Positions 1-7,636 of a stretch of DNA of 29,813 nt are shown piece by piece. The notes under the pieces are model-generated. The model was not told where the DNA came from and ran no database searches. It was given only the letters and a program-made list of their open reading frames with translations. Position 1 is the stretch's first letter; each line of letters begins with the position of its first letter. The DNA comes from a virus. Made by a program: the position numbers and the translations under genes. The stretch is taken from IMG/VR virus record IMGVR_UViG_3300025646_000221, positions 1-29,813 of that record; one strand, written 5' to 3'.

Positions 1-2
1 CT

Positions 3-1562
3 GAACTACAGGGTTTATTTAAAAAGATTGCTAAAAAGAAAGCAGTCAATATAAAAAAATATCCTAATGCTGAAGTAGTATTAAAAGATATTCAAAAAGA
101 TTTGAATTTACCTATTGCTATTAAAGTAGACAAAGATGGTACACTAGATGTAGTTCACAAGACTATTATGAGAAAGAAAAATTTCACTACAACAAGCCCC
201 GTGATTAAATACGAATCATATGAACTTGATGAAGGTTTAAACGATCCTGGTATATTCAAAGCAGTATTTTTAGCTGGTGGTCCTGGTTCTGGTAAATCGT
301 TTATTGTAGGTAGAACTGGTTTAGTAGGATTAGGTTTAAAATTAGTAAACTCAGATCCAATTTTTGAATTAGGTTTAAAAAATGCTGGACTGAAAACAAC
401 ACCAGAAGATATCTATACAGCAAAAGGACAATCTATACGAGATCGTGCTAAGGCTCTTACTAAAAAACAACAATCTTTATATCTAAATGGTAGACTTGGT
501 TTAGTAATTGATGGTACTGGTAAAGATTATCAAAAAATTCAAAAACAAAAAGAACAACTAGAAGCTATGGGTTATGAAACTGCTATGATTTTTGTCAACA
601 CAGATGAAGATACAGCACTTGAAAGAAATCGTAAACGAGATAGAAGTCTTCCTGATGAAGAAGTAACAAAAATGTGGAAGTCTGTACAGAACAATTTAGG
701 TAAGTTTCAGAATAGTTTTAAACCCAAATTCTTTATTGTAGATAATTCAGAAGGTTCTAATTTTGAAGCCGCTTCTACCTCTGTTTACAAAAAAATATCT
801 GCATGGATGAAACAAGAACCACGTAATAAATTTGCACAAAACTGGATTAGTCAAGCTAAGTCTGCTAGAGGCATCAATGAAGAGTTTGTGCAATATATGT
901 ATCTTGAAGAGAAATCTTTAGAAGGATTGAAAAAGAAAGCAGAGAAGTCTGGTATCTCTTATAGTATTCTAAAGAAAGTATATGATAGAGGTATGGCTGC
1001 TTGGAAGGGTGGTCATCGTCCAGGTACAACACCTCAACAATGGGCTTATGCTCGTGTCAACTCATTCATTACTGGTGGCAAGACAAGAACAACTGCTGAT
1101 GCTGATTTATGGAAGAATGTTCGTAAAGAAGAACTATCCATTGATGAGAAGTTCTCTATACAGAACGAAGCAAAGTCATGGGCGCAACAAGCTGCTATTG
1201 CTATTGCTAAAAAGAAATCTGGTAAGTATGATGATGAAGGTAAGAGAATAAAAGAAGGTGATGCAATGGATACGGTTAAACAACGGCACACTAGCGAGAA
1301 AGAGGCACTGAAAACTAAACATGATCGCGAAATGGATGCAGCAAGACTTAGAGATGCCCGTACAAAGAATAGAATGACAAGTAGAAATGAAGAGTTTGAA
1401 AACTTATTTAAAAAAGACTTAAATGAATCTTTTGAGATGGCAACGACTTCTGGTATTGGTGTTACCTATTTCGCTAAAGATCTAGGTATTAAGACTCTAG
1501 CAGGATTTGCTTTGCATCCTTCAGTTTTAGTAGATGAGGAGGAGGAAGATGGTGAAGTTTAA
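3..1562 (+). CDS. P-loop kinase-like, multi-module phage protein (5' partial)
   Basis: The reading frame is open back to the first bases of the window, so the TTG at 102 is not a convincing start and the N-terminus is missing. After a YELDEG segment (nt 222-236) comes a P-loop, GGPGSGKS (nt 276-299), followed by a zeta-toxin or polynucleotide-kinase-like alpha/beta domain with VIDGTG and an FVNTDED stretch. A second module around nt 912-1115 carries the hallmark GMAAWKGGHRPGTTPQQW and resembles a domain found in many marine phage proteins (DUF5824-like, from memory). The C-terminal third is charged and helical. L/I-x-E tripeptides (LDE 225-233, LEE 903-911, IDE 1140-1148, LNE 1419-1427) lie at module borders and fit a T4 gp21-type protease consensus. 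The kinase fold is clear; its substrate and role are unknown. The stop overlaps the next gene by 14 bases. Confidence 0.75.
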   Translation, partial: ELQGLFKKIAKKKAVNIKKYPNAEVVLKDIQKDLNLPIAIKVDKDGTLDVVHKTIMRKKNFTTTSPVIKYESYELDEGLNDPGIFKAVFLAGGPGSGKSFIVGRTGLVGLGLKLVNSDPIFELGLKNAGLKTTPEDIYTAKGQSIRDRAKALTKKQQSLYLNGRLGLVIDGTGKDYQKIQKQKEQLEAMGYETAMIFVNTDEDTALERNRKRDRSLPDEEVTKMWKSVQNNLGKFQNSFKPKFFIVDNSEGSNFEAASTSVYKKISAWMKQEPRNKFAQNWISQAKSARGINEEFVQYMYLEEKSLEGLKKKAEKSGISYSILKKVYDRGMAAWKGGHRPGTTPQQWAYARVNSFITGGKTRTTADADLWKNVRKEELSIDEKFSIQNEAKSWAQQAAIAIAKKKSGKYDDEGKRIKEGDAMDTVKQRHTSEKEALKTKHDREMDAARLRDARTKNRMTSRNEEFENLFKKDLNESFEMATTSGIGVTYFAKDLGIKTLAGFALHPSVLVDEEEEDGEV

Positions 1563-2082
1563 GAATCATCTAATTTCAGAAGCGATTGAATATCATATTG
1601 CAAAAGATATTCCTTTTGCCGAATCTATTTTTAGATATGGTTCAGAAAAATACTTTGAAGTAATTAATGAAGTTCGTAGAAGATATGAAGAAGAGGGTCT
1701 AGAACTTACACCTCTTGACGAAGATTTTCTTAATAGTGATATTGGAAATTTTGCTGAAGTAGATGGTGTTGATGTTCCTCTAGACTTTCCTATGATAGAT
1801 GAAGAAGAGACACCAGAATTAAACAAACCAAAAAGAGGTGGACCTAAGAAGTATTATGTTTATGTGAGAGATCCATCAACTAAGAATATTAAGAAAGTGA
1901 CTTGGGGAGATACAACAGGGCTAAAGGTAAAACTCAATGATCCTGGAGCACGAAAGTCATTTGCAGCAAGACATAGATGTCATATGCAAAATGATAAAAC
2001 AACAGCGGCGTATTGGGCTTGTCGTCTTCCTTATTATGCAAAGAGCCTTGGGTTAAGTGGCGGAGGATCCTTCTTTTGGTAA
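1549..2082 (+). CDS. Probable capsid-internal / prohead protein
   Basis: The protein has 177 residues. I chose ATG 1549 over the in-frame ATG at 1534 because the GGAGGAGG tract (1536-1545) is an ideal ribosome binding site for it. The N-terminus, MVKFKNHLISEA, resembles the capsid-targeting peptide of T4 internal proteins (recalled as MKTYQEFIAE followed by Ala), with I-S-E before the putative cut. The middle is acidic. The last 75 residues form a module with KKYYVYVRDPS, KSFAARHRCH and AAYWACRLPYYAKSLG, a pattern I associate with uncharacterised T4-like head-region proteins of marine phages. Its place after the kinase-like gene and before the modular scaffold-like gene fits a head role. Function is inferred from context only. 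Confidence 0.6.
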   Translation: MVKFKNHLISEAIEYHIAKDIPFAESIFRYGSEKYFEVINEVRRRYEEEGLELTPLDEDFLNSDIGNFAEVDGVDVPLDFPMIDEEETPELNKPKRGGPKKYYVYVRDPSTKNIKKVTWGDTTGLKVKLNDPGARKSFAARHRCHMQNDKTTAAYWACRLPYYAKSLGLSGGGSFFW

Positions 2083-2357
2083 TATATACTGATAATGGTG
2101 ATATTAGAACCTTTGATAATCCAAATGAAGAAGATTTAGTTTGGCATAGAGATAAAGAAAATAGACACATAGATGTATTAGAAGGTGAAGGTTGGTCATT
2201 ACAATATGAAGATGAGTTACCAACTGAAATGCATGTAGGTGATGAATTTTATATACCAGAAATGGTATTTCACAGATTGATAAAAGGTTCAACAAAACTA
2301 GTATTAAGGTTAGAAAAATATGAAAAGTCTGGAAAACACTATAAGAAGTCTGTTTAG
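2076..2357 (+). CDS. Small cupin-like phage protein
   Basis: The frame is open upstream, but GGAGG at 2062-2066 sits 9 bases before a TTG at 2076. That start gives a 93-residue protein beginning MVIYTDNGDIRTF and overlapping the preceding stop. The sequence is a single compact beta-rich domain with EGEGWSLQYEDELP, HVGDEFYIPEMVFHRLIKG and a C-terminal VLRLEKYEKSG. The GD-x-F-x-IP-x-x-x-x-H pattern is typical of cupin barrels, with His of VFHRLI as a possible metal ligand. No catalytic function can be assigned. It sits among head-region genes and its end overlaps the next gene by 38 bases. The TTG start is an inference from the binding site. Confidence 0.6.
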   Translation: MVIYTDNGDIRTFDNPNEEDLVWHRDKENRHIDVLEGEGWSLQYEDELPTEMHVGDEFYIPEMVFHRLIKGSTKLVLRLEKYEKSGKHYKKSV

Positions 2358-2574
2358 GGATGGGCCCAGTTATCTACAAGAAGACGGACATACTGATGTT
2401 GCTAGTATGATTACTAAACTACAGTCTATCGCTGAAGATGCTCAACAACTACAAGAAGTACTACAGGCTATGGACAAAGAGAGTTCACTACCAACTTGGT
2501 TAACAAACAAAATTGCAGTAGCAGGAGACCATCTAAACTCTGCTAGAGACTATCTAGTCAATCAGAGTGCATGA
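2320..2574 (+). CDS. Small helical conserved phage protein
   Basis: An 84-residue protein starting MKSLENTIRSLF and overlapping the end of the upstream gene in another frame, which suggests coupled translation; no strong ribosome binding site is visible. It is predicted to be all-helical, with Gln-rich segments (QSIAEDAQQLQEVLQ) and a C-terminal LPTWLTNKIAVAGDHLNSA followed by DYL. That tail recurs in T4-like phage head-region proteins as I recall the family (lPeWv-x-KI...a-d-l-x-s...DYL). The function is unknown. It is followed directly by a T4-type late promoter, marking the end of a transcription unit. Confidence 0.6.
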   Translation: MKSLENTIRSLFRDGPSYLQEDGHTDVASMITKLQSIAEDAQQLQEVLQAMDKESSLPTWLTNKIAVAGDHLNSARDYLVNQSA

Positions 2575-2577
2575 TAA

Positions 2578-2585
2578 TATAAATA
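2578..2585 (+). promoter_or_regulatory. T4-type late promoter (TATAAATA)
   Basis: Exact TATAAATA in the 36-base gap between two genes, with the start codon of the next gene 26 bases downstream of its 3' end. This matches the T4 gp55-dependent late promoter, which has a -10 element and no -35. The predicted transcript start is about 2591-2593. It would drive the 2611 and 2906 genes late, as expected for virion components. That this phage uses a gp55-type late sigma is inferred; the sigma gene is not in the window. Confidence 0.6.
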
Positions 2586-2610
2586 ATAGAAAAACATAGA
2601 GGAAATAAAA

Positions 2611-2904
2611 ATGTCTTACATTCTAACTCCCACAGGTCGTCGTTTTCTTCGTGAAGAAACCATAGAAGAGAAAAAAGACGGCGAAGATGTTAAAGATACC
2701 ATGCATGATTGTGCTACTCATGTAGTACATGAAGAATATGGCGAGGGTATTACTATCTCTGAACAACATGCGGATCCAGATGAGAATGGTCAAATTGAGT
2801 GGTATACAGTTGCTTTTCGCAATGGTCTAACAGAGAAGGTTTCTACTAAAGACATTGAAATCACCAAATCCGAATCCCACATGCATAGTAAAAAGAAGAA
2901 ATAA
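2611..2904 (+). CDS. Small conserved phage protein behind a late promoter
   Basis: A 97-residue protein with a good AGAGGA ribosome binding site (2599-2604), first in the unit after the late promoter. It begins MSYILTPTGRRFLREETIEEKK, where LREE and IEE again match the L/I-x-E protease consensus. The central part (CATHVVHEEYGEGITISEQH, then IEWYTVAFRNGLTEKVSTKDI) looks like a small beta-barrel of the KOW/SH3 or Tudor type, as in proteins with the pattern HxxYGEGxV. It ends in a basic Lys tail. It lies one base from the large modular gene at 2906, so the two are co-translated. Function unknown; a head-interior role is suggested by position only. Confidence 0.6.
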   Translation: MSYILTPTGRRFLREETIEEKKDGEDVKDTMHDCATHVVHEEYGEGITISEQHADPDENGQIEWYTVAFRNGLTEKVSTKDIEITKSESHMHSKKKK

Positions 2905-2905
2905 A

Positions 2906-5065
2906 ATGTTCCCTAAGAATCTCTTTAATAGCCCCGATGATCTTGTTAAAGCCGTCACAGAAATTATGACGGGTAAAAGCAAGAAAGAAGCGTTAGATCC
3001 TGTAGATGCGAAGGCATTAAAGGGTTCTCATGCTGATCGTAAAGACAAAGACATTGATAACGATGGTGATGTAGATAGTTCAGATGAGTATCTACACAAT
3101 CGTCGTAAAGCCGTAATGAAGGCAATGAAAGAAGCCACCAAGGTCAAAGAGAACGATGATAATGACGATGATGATATGGAAGATGACGACGATGAAATGA
3201 CCGATGCTCAAAAGAACGATATGGATGGCGACGGTAAGAACGACAAAAAGAAAAAGAAAAAGAAAGATGATGAGTTAAGTGATAAACCTGACAAGATCGA
3301 CACTAAACCATCAATGGACGATGCTCGTACAATGATGGCAAAAGAAGAAGTTGAACTTGATGAAGAAACTGTGTACGTAAAAAGACGTTATAAGTCTTTG
3401 GGAGCAAACCAAGCTGCAAACGATGTAGGGTTTGCTAAAAAAATAAGTAATGCTGCGTCTAAACTAGGGCTTTCTGTCAAAATGAATGATAAGAATTTTG
3501 TTATAAGTGGTGATCCAGAAAAACTAGCTACTTTGAAAAAAACAGTCAAAGGTGTTACTTTTTCTATGAAAGAAGATGTAGGTCTTGATGAAGGTAAGTC
3601 TGGTACTGGTTATGATCTATATCATAAAGATTTTTCTTCTGCTATGAAACACGCATATGATTTTGCAAAAAGAAAGTATGGTATTACAATCAGTAATGAT
3701 GAAATTGACGATAAGGTTGCAACCGGACCTAGAAAACCTTCAGAGGGTAAAACAAACAGTTATCGTTTAAAAGGTGACAAGGGCGCTATCCAAGTTCAAG
3801 TATACAACAAGGGTGGTTCAAAACCATTTGAGTTGAACATGTATAAAGAAGAAGTTGACCTTGATGAAGCAGACGTTTCTGTATATAAAAATACTGCAAG
3901 AAAAAATAAAAATGACGTTACATATGCTTTTGGTAGAACTAAAAAACTAGATGGCCAACCAAAAGAAAAGGGTGGATATTGGGTTTGGAAATTGTCGAAG
4001 AATTATGATGGAACAGTTCGGGGTGGTATTAGAACCTCATGGGTATATGTTGACAAAGATTTATCTTATTCTGATGCTGTCAAATTAATGAATAAAAAAC
4101 TTGGACGCAAAGAATTTAAAGAAGAAGTTGAACTTGATGAAGGTAAGATGGGTGACCAGTGGAAGAAGGGCGCCAAGTCAGTCAAGTCTGGTCCTTTCGA
4201 ACTTATGCGAGGCAAGAGTGGTGTTCATGCTATTATGCAGAACGGTAAGAAACTTGGTGACTTCTCATATGACGATGAAGCAGATAACTTCGTTGCAAAT
4301 ATGAAGGGTATGAAAGGTCAGTGGGTAGGTAATGATATCGACTCTCTTATCAATCATCTTCAGAAGGTTCACAAAGAAGAAGTTGAACTTGATGAAGCAT
4401 TTGATAAAGATATTGAGATGGGTATCAGTAAGGGCGAAAAAGTTAGGATGACCAATCCTAAATCATCCGCTCGTCACGTCGTCCATAAGATCAAGGGAGA
4501 CAAGGTTGTTATACATAGAAACGGAAACCCGGAAGATGAAGTTATAATGCCACTTAGTAGAATAAAGAGAGTTAAGAAACTTGCTCAGCAGTATAAAAAA
4601 GAAGGATATACTTCCAGTCTTGAAATGTCTGATGTTCAGATGAAGAAGCGTGAAGAAATTGTTAAAGGTATGAAGAAAAGCAGTGGTGATTTGAAAAAAC
4701 GTTATGGTGATCGTTGGAAAGATGTTATGTATGCAACTGCTACAAAACAAGCGATGAAAGAAGAAATGGTAGATGAAGCTCGTGGTCGTCCAAAGAAAGA
4801 AGATGATGTATCCACTGATTCTAACTTTGTTATGCAGATGAGGAAAGCAATTTCTCTAAATGGTAATAAAGTAAACTTCTTAGACGGTACGTCATCACAA
4901 GTTTCTAGTAGAGATGCACAACAATTTATGATAGTATATAATAAACAAAAATCTTCTATCGATAAAGGTAGATTGATGAACAGCGCCCATAAAAGCTTGA
5001 AACATTTTAAAATGGCTCTACAAGGTAAAATTGAAAAGCCAAAAAATCCATTAGACTTAGATTGA
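2906..5065 (+). CDS. Modular prohead-core-like polyprotein with repeated KEEVELDE linkers
   Basis: The frame is open further upstream, but ATG 2906 directly follows the previous stop and gives 719 residues. Residues 49-60 form an EF-hand/dockerin-like loop (DIDNDGDVDSSD) and 105-113 a second Asp-rich loop (DMDGDGKND), followed by a Lys tract. After that come modules bounded by near-identical octapeptides: KEEVELDE at 146-153, KEDVGLDE at 222-229, KEEVDLDE at 314-321, KEEVELDE at 405-412 and 490-497, and the variant KEEMVDEA near 618. Each ends in or near L-D-E, the L/I-x-E consensus of the T4 gp21 prohead protease. The modules of about 70-120 residues differ from each other; YDLYHKDFSSAMKHAYDFA and KREEIVKGMKKSSGDLKKR are segments I recognise as recurring in other marine phage proteins. 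Scaffold/core role and processing are inferred. Confidence 0.65.
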   Translation: MFPKNLFNSPDDLVKAVTEIMTGKSKKEALDPVDAKALKGSHADRKDKDIDNDGDVDSSDEYLHNRRKAVMKAMKEATKVKENDDNDDDDMEDDDDEMTDAQKNDMDGDGKNDKKKKKKKDDELSDKPDKIDTKPSMDDARTMMAKEEVELDEETVYVKRRYKSLGANQAANDVGFAKKISNAASKLGLSVKMNDKNFVISGDPEKLATLKKTVKGVTFSMKEDVGLDEGKSGTGYDLYHKDFSSAMKHAYDFAKRKYGITISNDEIDDKVATGPRKPSEGKTNSYRLKGDKGAIQVQVYNKGGSKPFELNMYKEEVDLDEADVSVYKNTARKNKNDVTYAFGRTKKLDGQPKEKGGYWVWKLSKNYDGTVRGGIRTSWVYVDKDLSYSDAVKLMNKKLGRKEFKEEVELDEGKMGDQWKKGAKSVKSGPFELMRGKSGVHAIMQNGKKLGDFSYDDEADNFVANMKGMKGQWVGNDIDSLINHLQKVHKEEVELDEAFDKDIEMGISKGEKVRMTNPKSSARHVVHKIKGDKVVIHRNGNPEDEVIMPLSRIKRVKKLAQQYKKEGYTSSLEMSDVQMKKREEIVKGMKKSSGDLKKRYGDRWKDVMYATATKQAMKEEMVDEARGRPKKEDDVSTDSNFVMQMRKAISLNGNKVNFLDGTSSQVSSRDAQQFMIVYNKQKSSIDKGRLMNSAHKSLKHFKMALQGKIEKPKNPLDLD

Positions 5066-5075
5066 GGAGAAAGTA

Positions 5076-5396
5076 ATGTTAGAAAGTGAATTGAAAAAAA
5101 TGTCAAAAAAAGAGTTAGAAGATCATGGGAGAACTCTTGATATTGAGTTAGATAGACGCGAATCAAAGTGGAAACTAGTACAACAGATTTTAGAAGCAGA
5201 AGCGAATGTATATTTTGCTGAAACTGAAGAAGAAGTTGTAGAAGAAATTTCAGTTGTTCAACCAGAAACTGTATCAACTAACTCAGAGTATGTTCTAGAA
5301 AAGAATGGTTCATTCTGGACTGTTCAATATAATGGTAGAGAAGTAAAGAAATCATCAAGTTTAGAAGTATGTCAGAGATTTATTGCTTCTAGATAA
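5076..5396 (+). CDS. SAP/HeH-like small phage protein
   Basis: A 106-residue protein preceded by GAGGAGAAAG at the right distance. Residues 1-40 (MLESELKKMSKKELEDHGR, then LDIELDRRESKWKLVQQIL) look like a helix-extended-helix or SAP-type DNA-binding fold, in which K-x-x-L-x-x-x-G ... D-R-R-x-x-K-x-x-L is typical. The middle is an acidic Glu-rich linker and the C-terminus (YVLEKNGSFWTVQYNGREV) looks like a small beta domain. It is the last gene before the virion protein at 5454 and lies 10 bases from the modular protein, so it probably shares its late transcript. DNA or capsid-interior binding is a guess. Confidence 0.6.
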   Translation: MLESELKKMSKKELEDHGRTLDIELDRRESKWKLVQQILEAEANVYFAETEEEVVEEISVVQPETVSTNSEYVLEKNGSFWTVQYNGREVKKSSSLEVCQRFIASR

Positions 5397-5453
5397 TTTA
5401 TATTATGCCGAGTAGGATAATTGATTAAAATCCGAAAAGAGAAAGGAAAATAA

Positions 5454-6158
5454 ATGTCAAATTGGGATTTTAGAAGAGAAAGTACAGCCGTTGCATCAGG
5501 TGCTAATACTGTAGCTGGTATTGTTGCTGGTTATCAACCATTCCCAGAAGCCGATAATTTGGCTTCTAAGAGAAACGTTATTGCAACTAGAGTAGGTTGG
5601 GTTCGTCGTCAAAATAAAACTGATATGCATGGTAGTACCCGCACTATCGATGAAGTTTTAGTCGCGGCTGCTCCAGGTTCAGGATTTTTCTACACATCCA
5701 ATACATATCTAGGTAAAACAGATATCGCACAAATGTATGTAAAGTTAAACGCTAATGGCGTTATTTCTGCTAACGTGTCTGCAAACCTTTATGTTGTATT
5801 CAACGGACCAATTAAGTTTAAGAATAGTGGTAACGCATTATCAATTAATCTTTCTAACACTGCCGGTGGTAATAACGGTGTTGCTAGATTTACCGCACAA
5901 ACAGCATCTAATCTAATTGGTGCTAATAATACACTGGTATTTACAATGCCTGCTCTACAAGGTGGATCTGGTTCTGCTAGGGCTACATATCATGTTAATG
6001 CACAAGCGATATCTGTAACTGGTATGCCACTGTACAACCCAGAAGAAGGTGTTGCTTATGCTGCTAACGTTACAATTACTGGCGCTGTCGCTAATAACCT
6101 TACTAATGGTGCCGGCACTCGCATTACTAACTTCCAGGTTAGCCCAAAAGGCGTATAA
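5454..6158 (+). CDS. Virion structural protein
   Basis: A 234-residue protein starting MSNWDFRRES after an AGAAAGGA binding site. The sequence is Ala/Gly/Asn/Val-rich and beta-predicted throughout, with no catalytic motif, signal peptide or coiled coil: for example GVISANVSANLYVVFNGPI and VTGMPLYNPEEGVAYA. The composition, the tight linkage to the tail-fibre-like gene 11 bases downstream and the codon choice (more C-ending codons than neighbours, as in highly expressed genes) fit an abundant structural protein such as a decoration or fibre-associated protein. I do not recognise a named family. The 57-base gap upstream shows neither TATAAATA nor a good sigma-70 promoter. Confidence 0.6.
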   Translation: MSNWDFRRESTAVASGANTVAGIVAGYQPFPEADNLASKRNVIATRVGWVRRQNKTDMHGSTRTIDEVLVAAAPGSGFFYTSNTYLGKTDIAQMYVKLNANGVISANVSANLYVVFNGPIKFKNSGNALSINLSNTAGGNNGVARFTAQTASNLIGANNTLVFTMPALQGGSGSARATYHVNAQAISVTGMPLYNPEEGVAYAANVTITGAVANNLTNGAGTRITNFQVSPKGV

Positions 6159-6169
6159 GGATATAACTA

Positions 6170-6613
6170 ATGGCAGATAAGAAGGTATCACAGCTTACAG
6201 CTTTGACAAGTCCCAATGATGAAGACCTTCTTCTCATTGTGGACGATCCTAATGGAACGCCTGTAAGCAAGTCGATTACCGTAAAGACTCTCCTAGGCGC
6301 GTTACCGTCAAATACTTCTATCACAGGAAGTTTGACGGTATCCGCTAATGGGTCATTTACTGGTAGTAATGTTAATTTCACATCAAACGTTGTAGTGACT
6401 GGTACAACTACAATGTCTCAGATTGTTGGTGCTACTAATCGTATCACAATCAAGACAAGTAAAACACCAGGAACAAATAACTCAACAACCGAGTTTGGAT
6501 CTCCTACCACTGATAGACCCCATGATGGTTCTATCTTCTGGGATTCAAACTATCTCTATTTGTGTACATCAAATACAGTGATTAAAAGAGTAGCTTTATC
6601 AGTGTTCTCATAA
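6170..6613 (+). CDS. Short tail-fibre-like structural protein
   Basis: 147 residues. The N-terminal block KKVSQLTALTSPNDEDLLLI, followed by VDDPNGTPVSKSITVKTLLG, is a very common phage tail-fibre or virion attachment module (K-x-S-x-L-x-A-L-x-x-P...D-x-L-x-I-V-D...T-x-x-I-T...L). It is followed by a low-complexity Ser/Thr/Asn beta stretch and a C-terminal DGSIFWDSNYLYLCTSNTVI segment that resembles the trimeric fibre tips with a D-G-S-x-x-W-D/N-x-x-x-L-Y pattern. It is shorter than most receptor-binding fibres and may be a virion-attached accessory protein. Start ATG 6170 has AAGGATATA upstream, and the gene is 11 bases from its structural neighbour. Confidence 0.65.
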   Translation: MADKKVSQLTALTSPNDEDLLLIVDDPNGTPVSKSITVKTLLGALPSNTSITGSLTVSANGSFTGSNVNFTSNVVVTGTTTMSQIVGATNRITIKTSKTPGTNNSTTEFGSPTTDRPHDGSIFWDSNYLYLCTSNTVIKRVALSVFS

Positions 6614-6623
6614 GGAGAAATAA

Positions 6624-7259
6624 ATGTTATATTATTTGTTATCATTATTATTAGCGTTACCGTTATTTGTTACTTGGTCATATAGAGGCGGTTCAATACC
6701 CAATCAACAGAGTTGGGGGTTTCTGGGTAAATCCAGACCCCTTACTCTATTGGGCACACCTTTATTTCTTTTATTATCAATGACGGCGATAATTTGTAAC
6801 AAACAAGATTTAGGTCTTGTTGGTTCTAGTTTAGCAGTTATTGGATTTTTAACATTCTTTGCTGCCCAAGCTACTGGATGGGGCAGACAAATGGATCTTG
6901 GTCGTAACGACAGACCGGATGATGAATTAGGTTGGCAGATTAGAGATATTTTCTTTACAGAAAAATCTTCATTTAGTAGAGACTTAACTGGTCTATATAT
7001 GAGAATGGCTCAATTTTTAATTCCCGCCGCACTATGGTATTTTGTCACTCCAATGATGGCTTTACCATGTGTTGCCCTAGCATTATTAGCACCATTGTTA
7101 TGGGTTGTCGAACATAAAAAGTTTTATCTAAAGGATTTAAATCCCGCTGAACATGCACCATTTGGAGGTAAACTAGGACATTCATGGGTGGAATTTTATA
7201 TAGGAACAATGTTGTTTGTCTCAACGGTTATCGCAAATACAGTAATCTATATGACATGA
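6624..7259 (+). CDS. Multi-pass membrane protein
   Basis: 211 residues with about six hydrophobic segments: roughly 1-19, 41-59, 64-84, 128-142, 144-163 and 190-209. A polar loop (TGWGRQMDLGRNDRPDDELG, about 84-103) lies between segments 3 and 4. It has a strong AAGGAG site. It lies inside the virion-gene cluster and its stop overlaps the next start as ATGA, so it is translated with structural genes. A role in the host inner membrane at the end of infection, for instance as a holin-like or membrane-remodelling protein, is conceivable but unsupported by any motif. Its size is larger than a typical holin. Confidence 0.6.
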   Translation: MLYYLLSLLLALPLFVTWSYRGGSIPNQQSWGFLGKSRPLTLLGTPLFLLLSMTAIICNKQDLGLVGSSLAVIGFLTFFAAQATGWGRQMDLGRNDRPDDELGWQIRDIFFTEKSSFSRDLTGLYMRMAQFLIPAALWYFVTPMMALPCVALALLAPLLWVVEHKKFYLKDLNPAEHAPFGGKLGHSWVEFYIGTMLFVSTVIANTVIYMT

Positions 7260-7636
7260 ATTTAACTGATCTGAATTTGGAATTATATGCTGCTAAGTAT
7301 TATAATAATCCTAATTGTGTAGATATGGAAGAATTTTATGAAGATTTCAATAGATTAAAATATGTGAAAAGACTTATAAAAAGACATGCTGAAGGTGGTG
7401 AATTAAAAGAAAGATTGATTCTTAATCATATTGTCATTTTATACAATGTGTTTGAAAATGAAGCGTGTACTAGAATGATTTACTTTAGAATGAAAAAGTA
7501 TCTATCTTATGTTGCACCATTTCTTATTTTAATAAGAAGAATGCCTAAAAAAATATTGGATGAAAATAATAATATATATTATACATCTAATATTAAGTTA
7601 GATGAACATGTGATAGAAAAATTAAGGAATATTTAA
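7256..7636 (+). CDS. Conserved T4-like phage protein (DUF7207-like)
   Basis: 126 residues. The frame is open upstream to 7184, but ATG 7256 overlaps the previous TGA as ATGA and gives MNLTDLNLELYAAKYYNNPN, which matches how I recall this family beginning in T4-like cyanophages. The body is helical, with EEFYEDFNRLKYVKRLIKRH, then ERLILNHIVILYNVF and a C-terminal FLILIRRMPKK. I associate it with the DUF7207 family, which sits beside head-completion or tail genes in T4-like genomes; the molecular function is unknown. The next gene overlaps by one base (TAATG). Confidence 0.65.
   Translation: MNLTDLNLELYAAKYYNNPNCVDMEEFYEDFNRLKYVKRLIKRHAEGGELKERLILNHIVILYNVFENEACTRMIYFRMKKYLSYVAPFLILIRRMPKKILDENNNIYYTSNIKLDEHVIEKLRNI

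Noticed and set aside
102-104. TTG as start of the first gene
   Set aside because: The frame continues open to the window edge with normal coding sequence (ending KDIQKDLNLP before it) and there is no ribosome binding site; the gene is 5' truncated by the window.
4702-5277. 191-codon ORF on the - strand
   Set aside because: It lies opposite the modular protein and the SAP-like gene, has a composition typical of an antisense shadow (Leu/Phe-rich), and no ribosome binding site.
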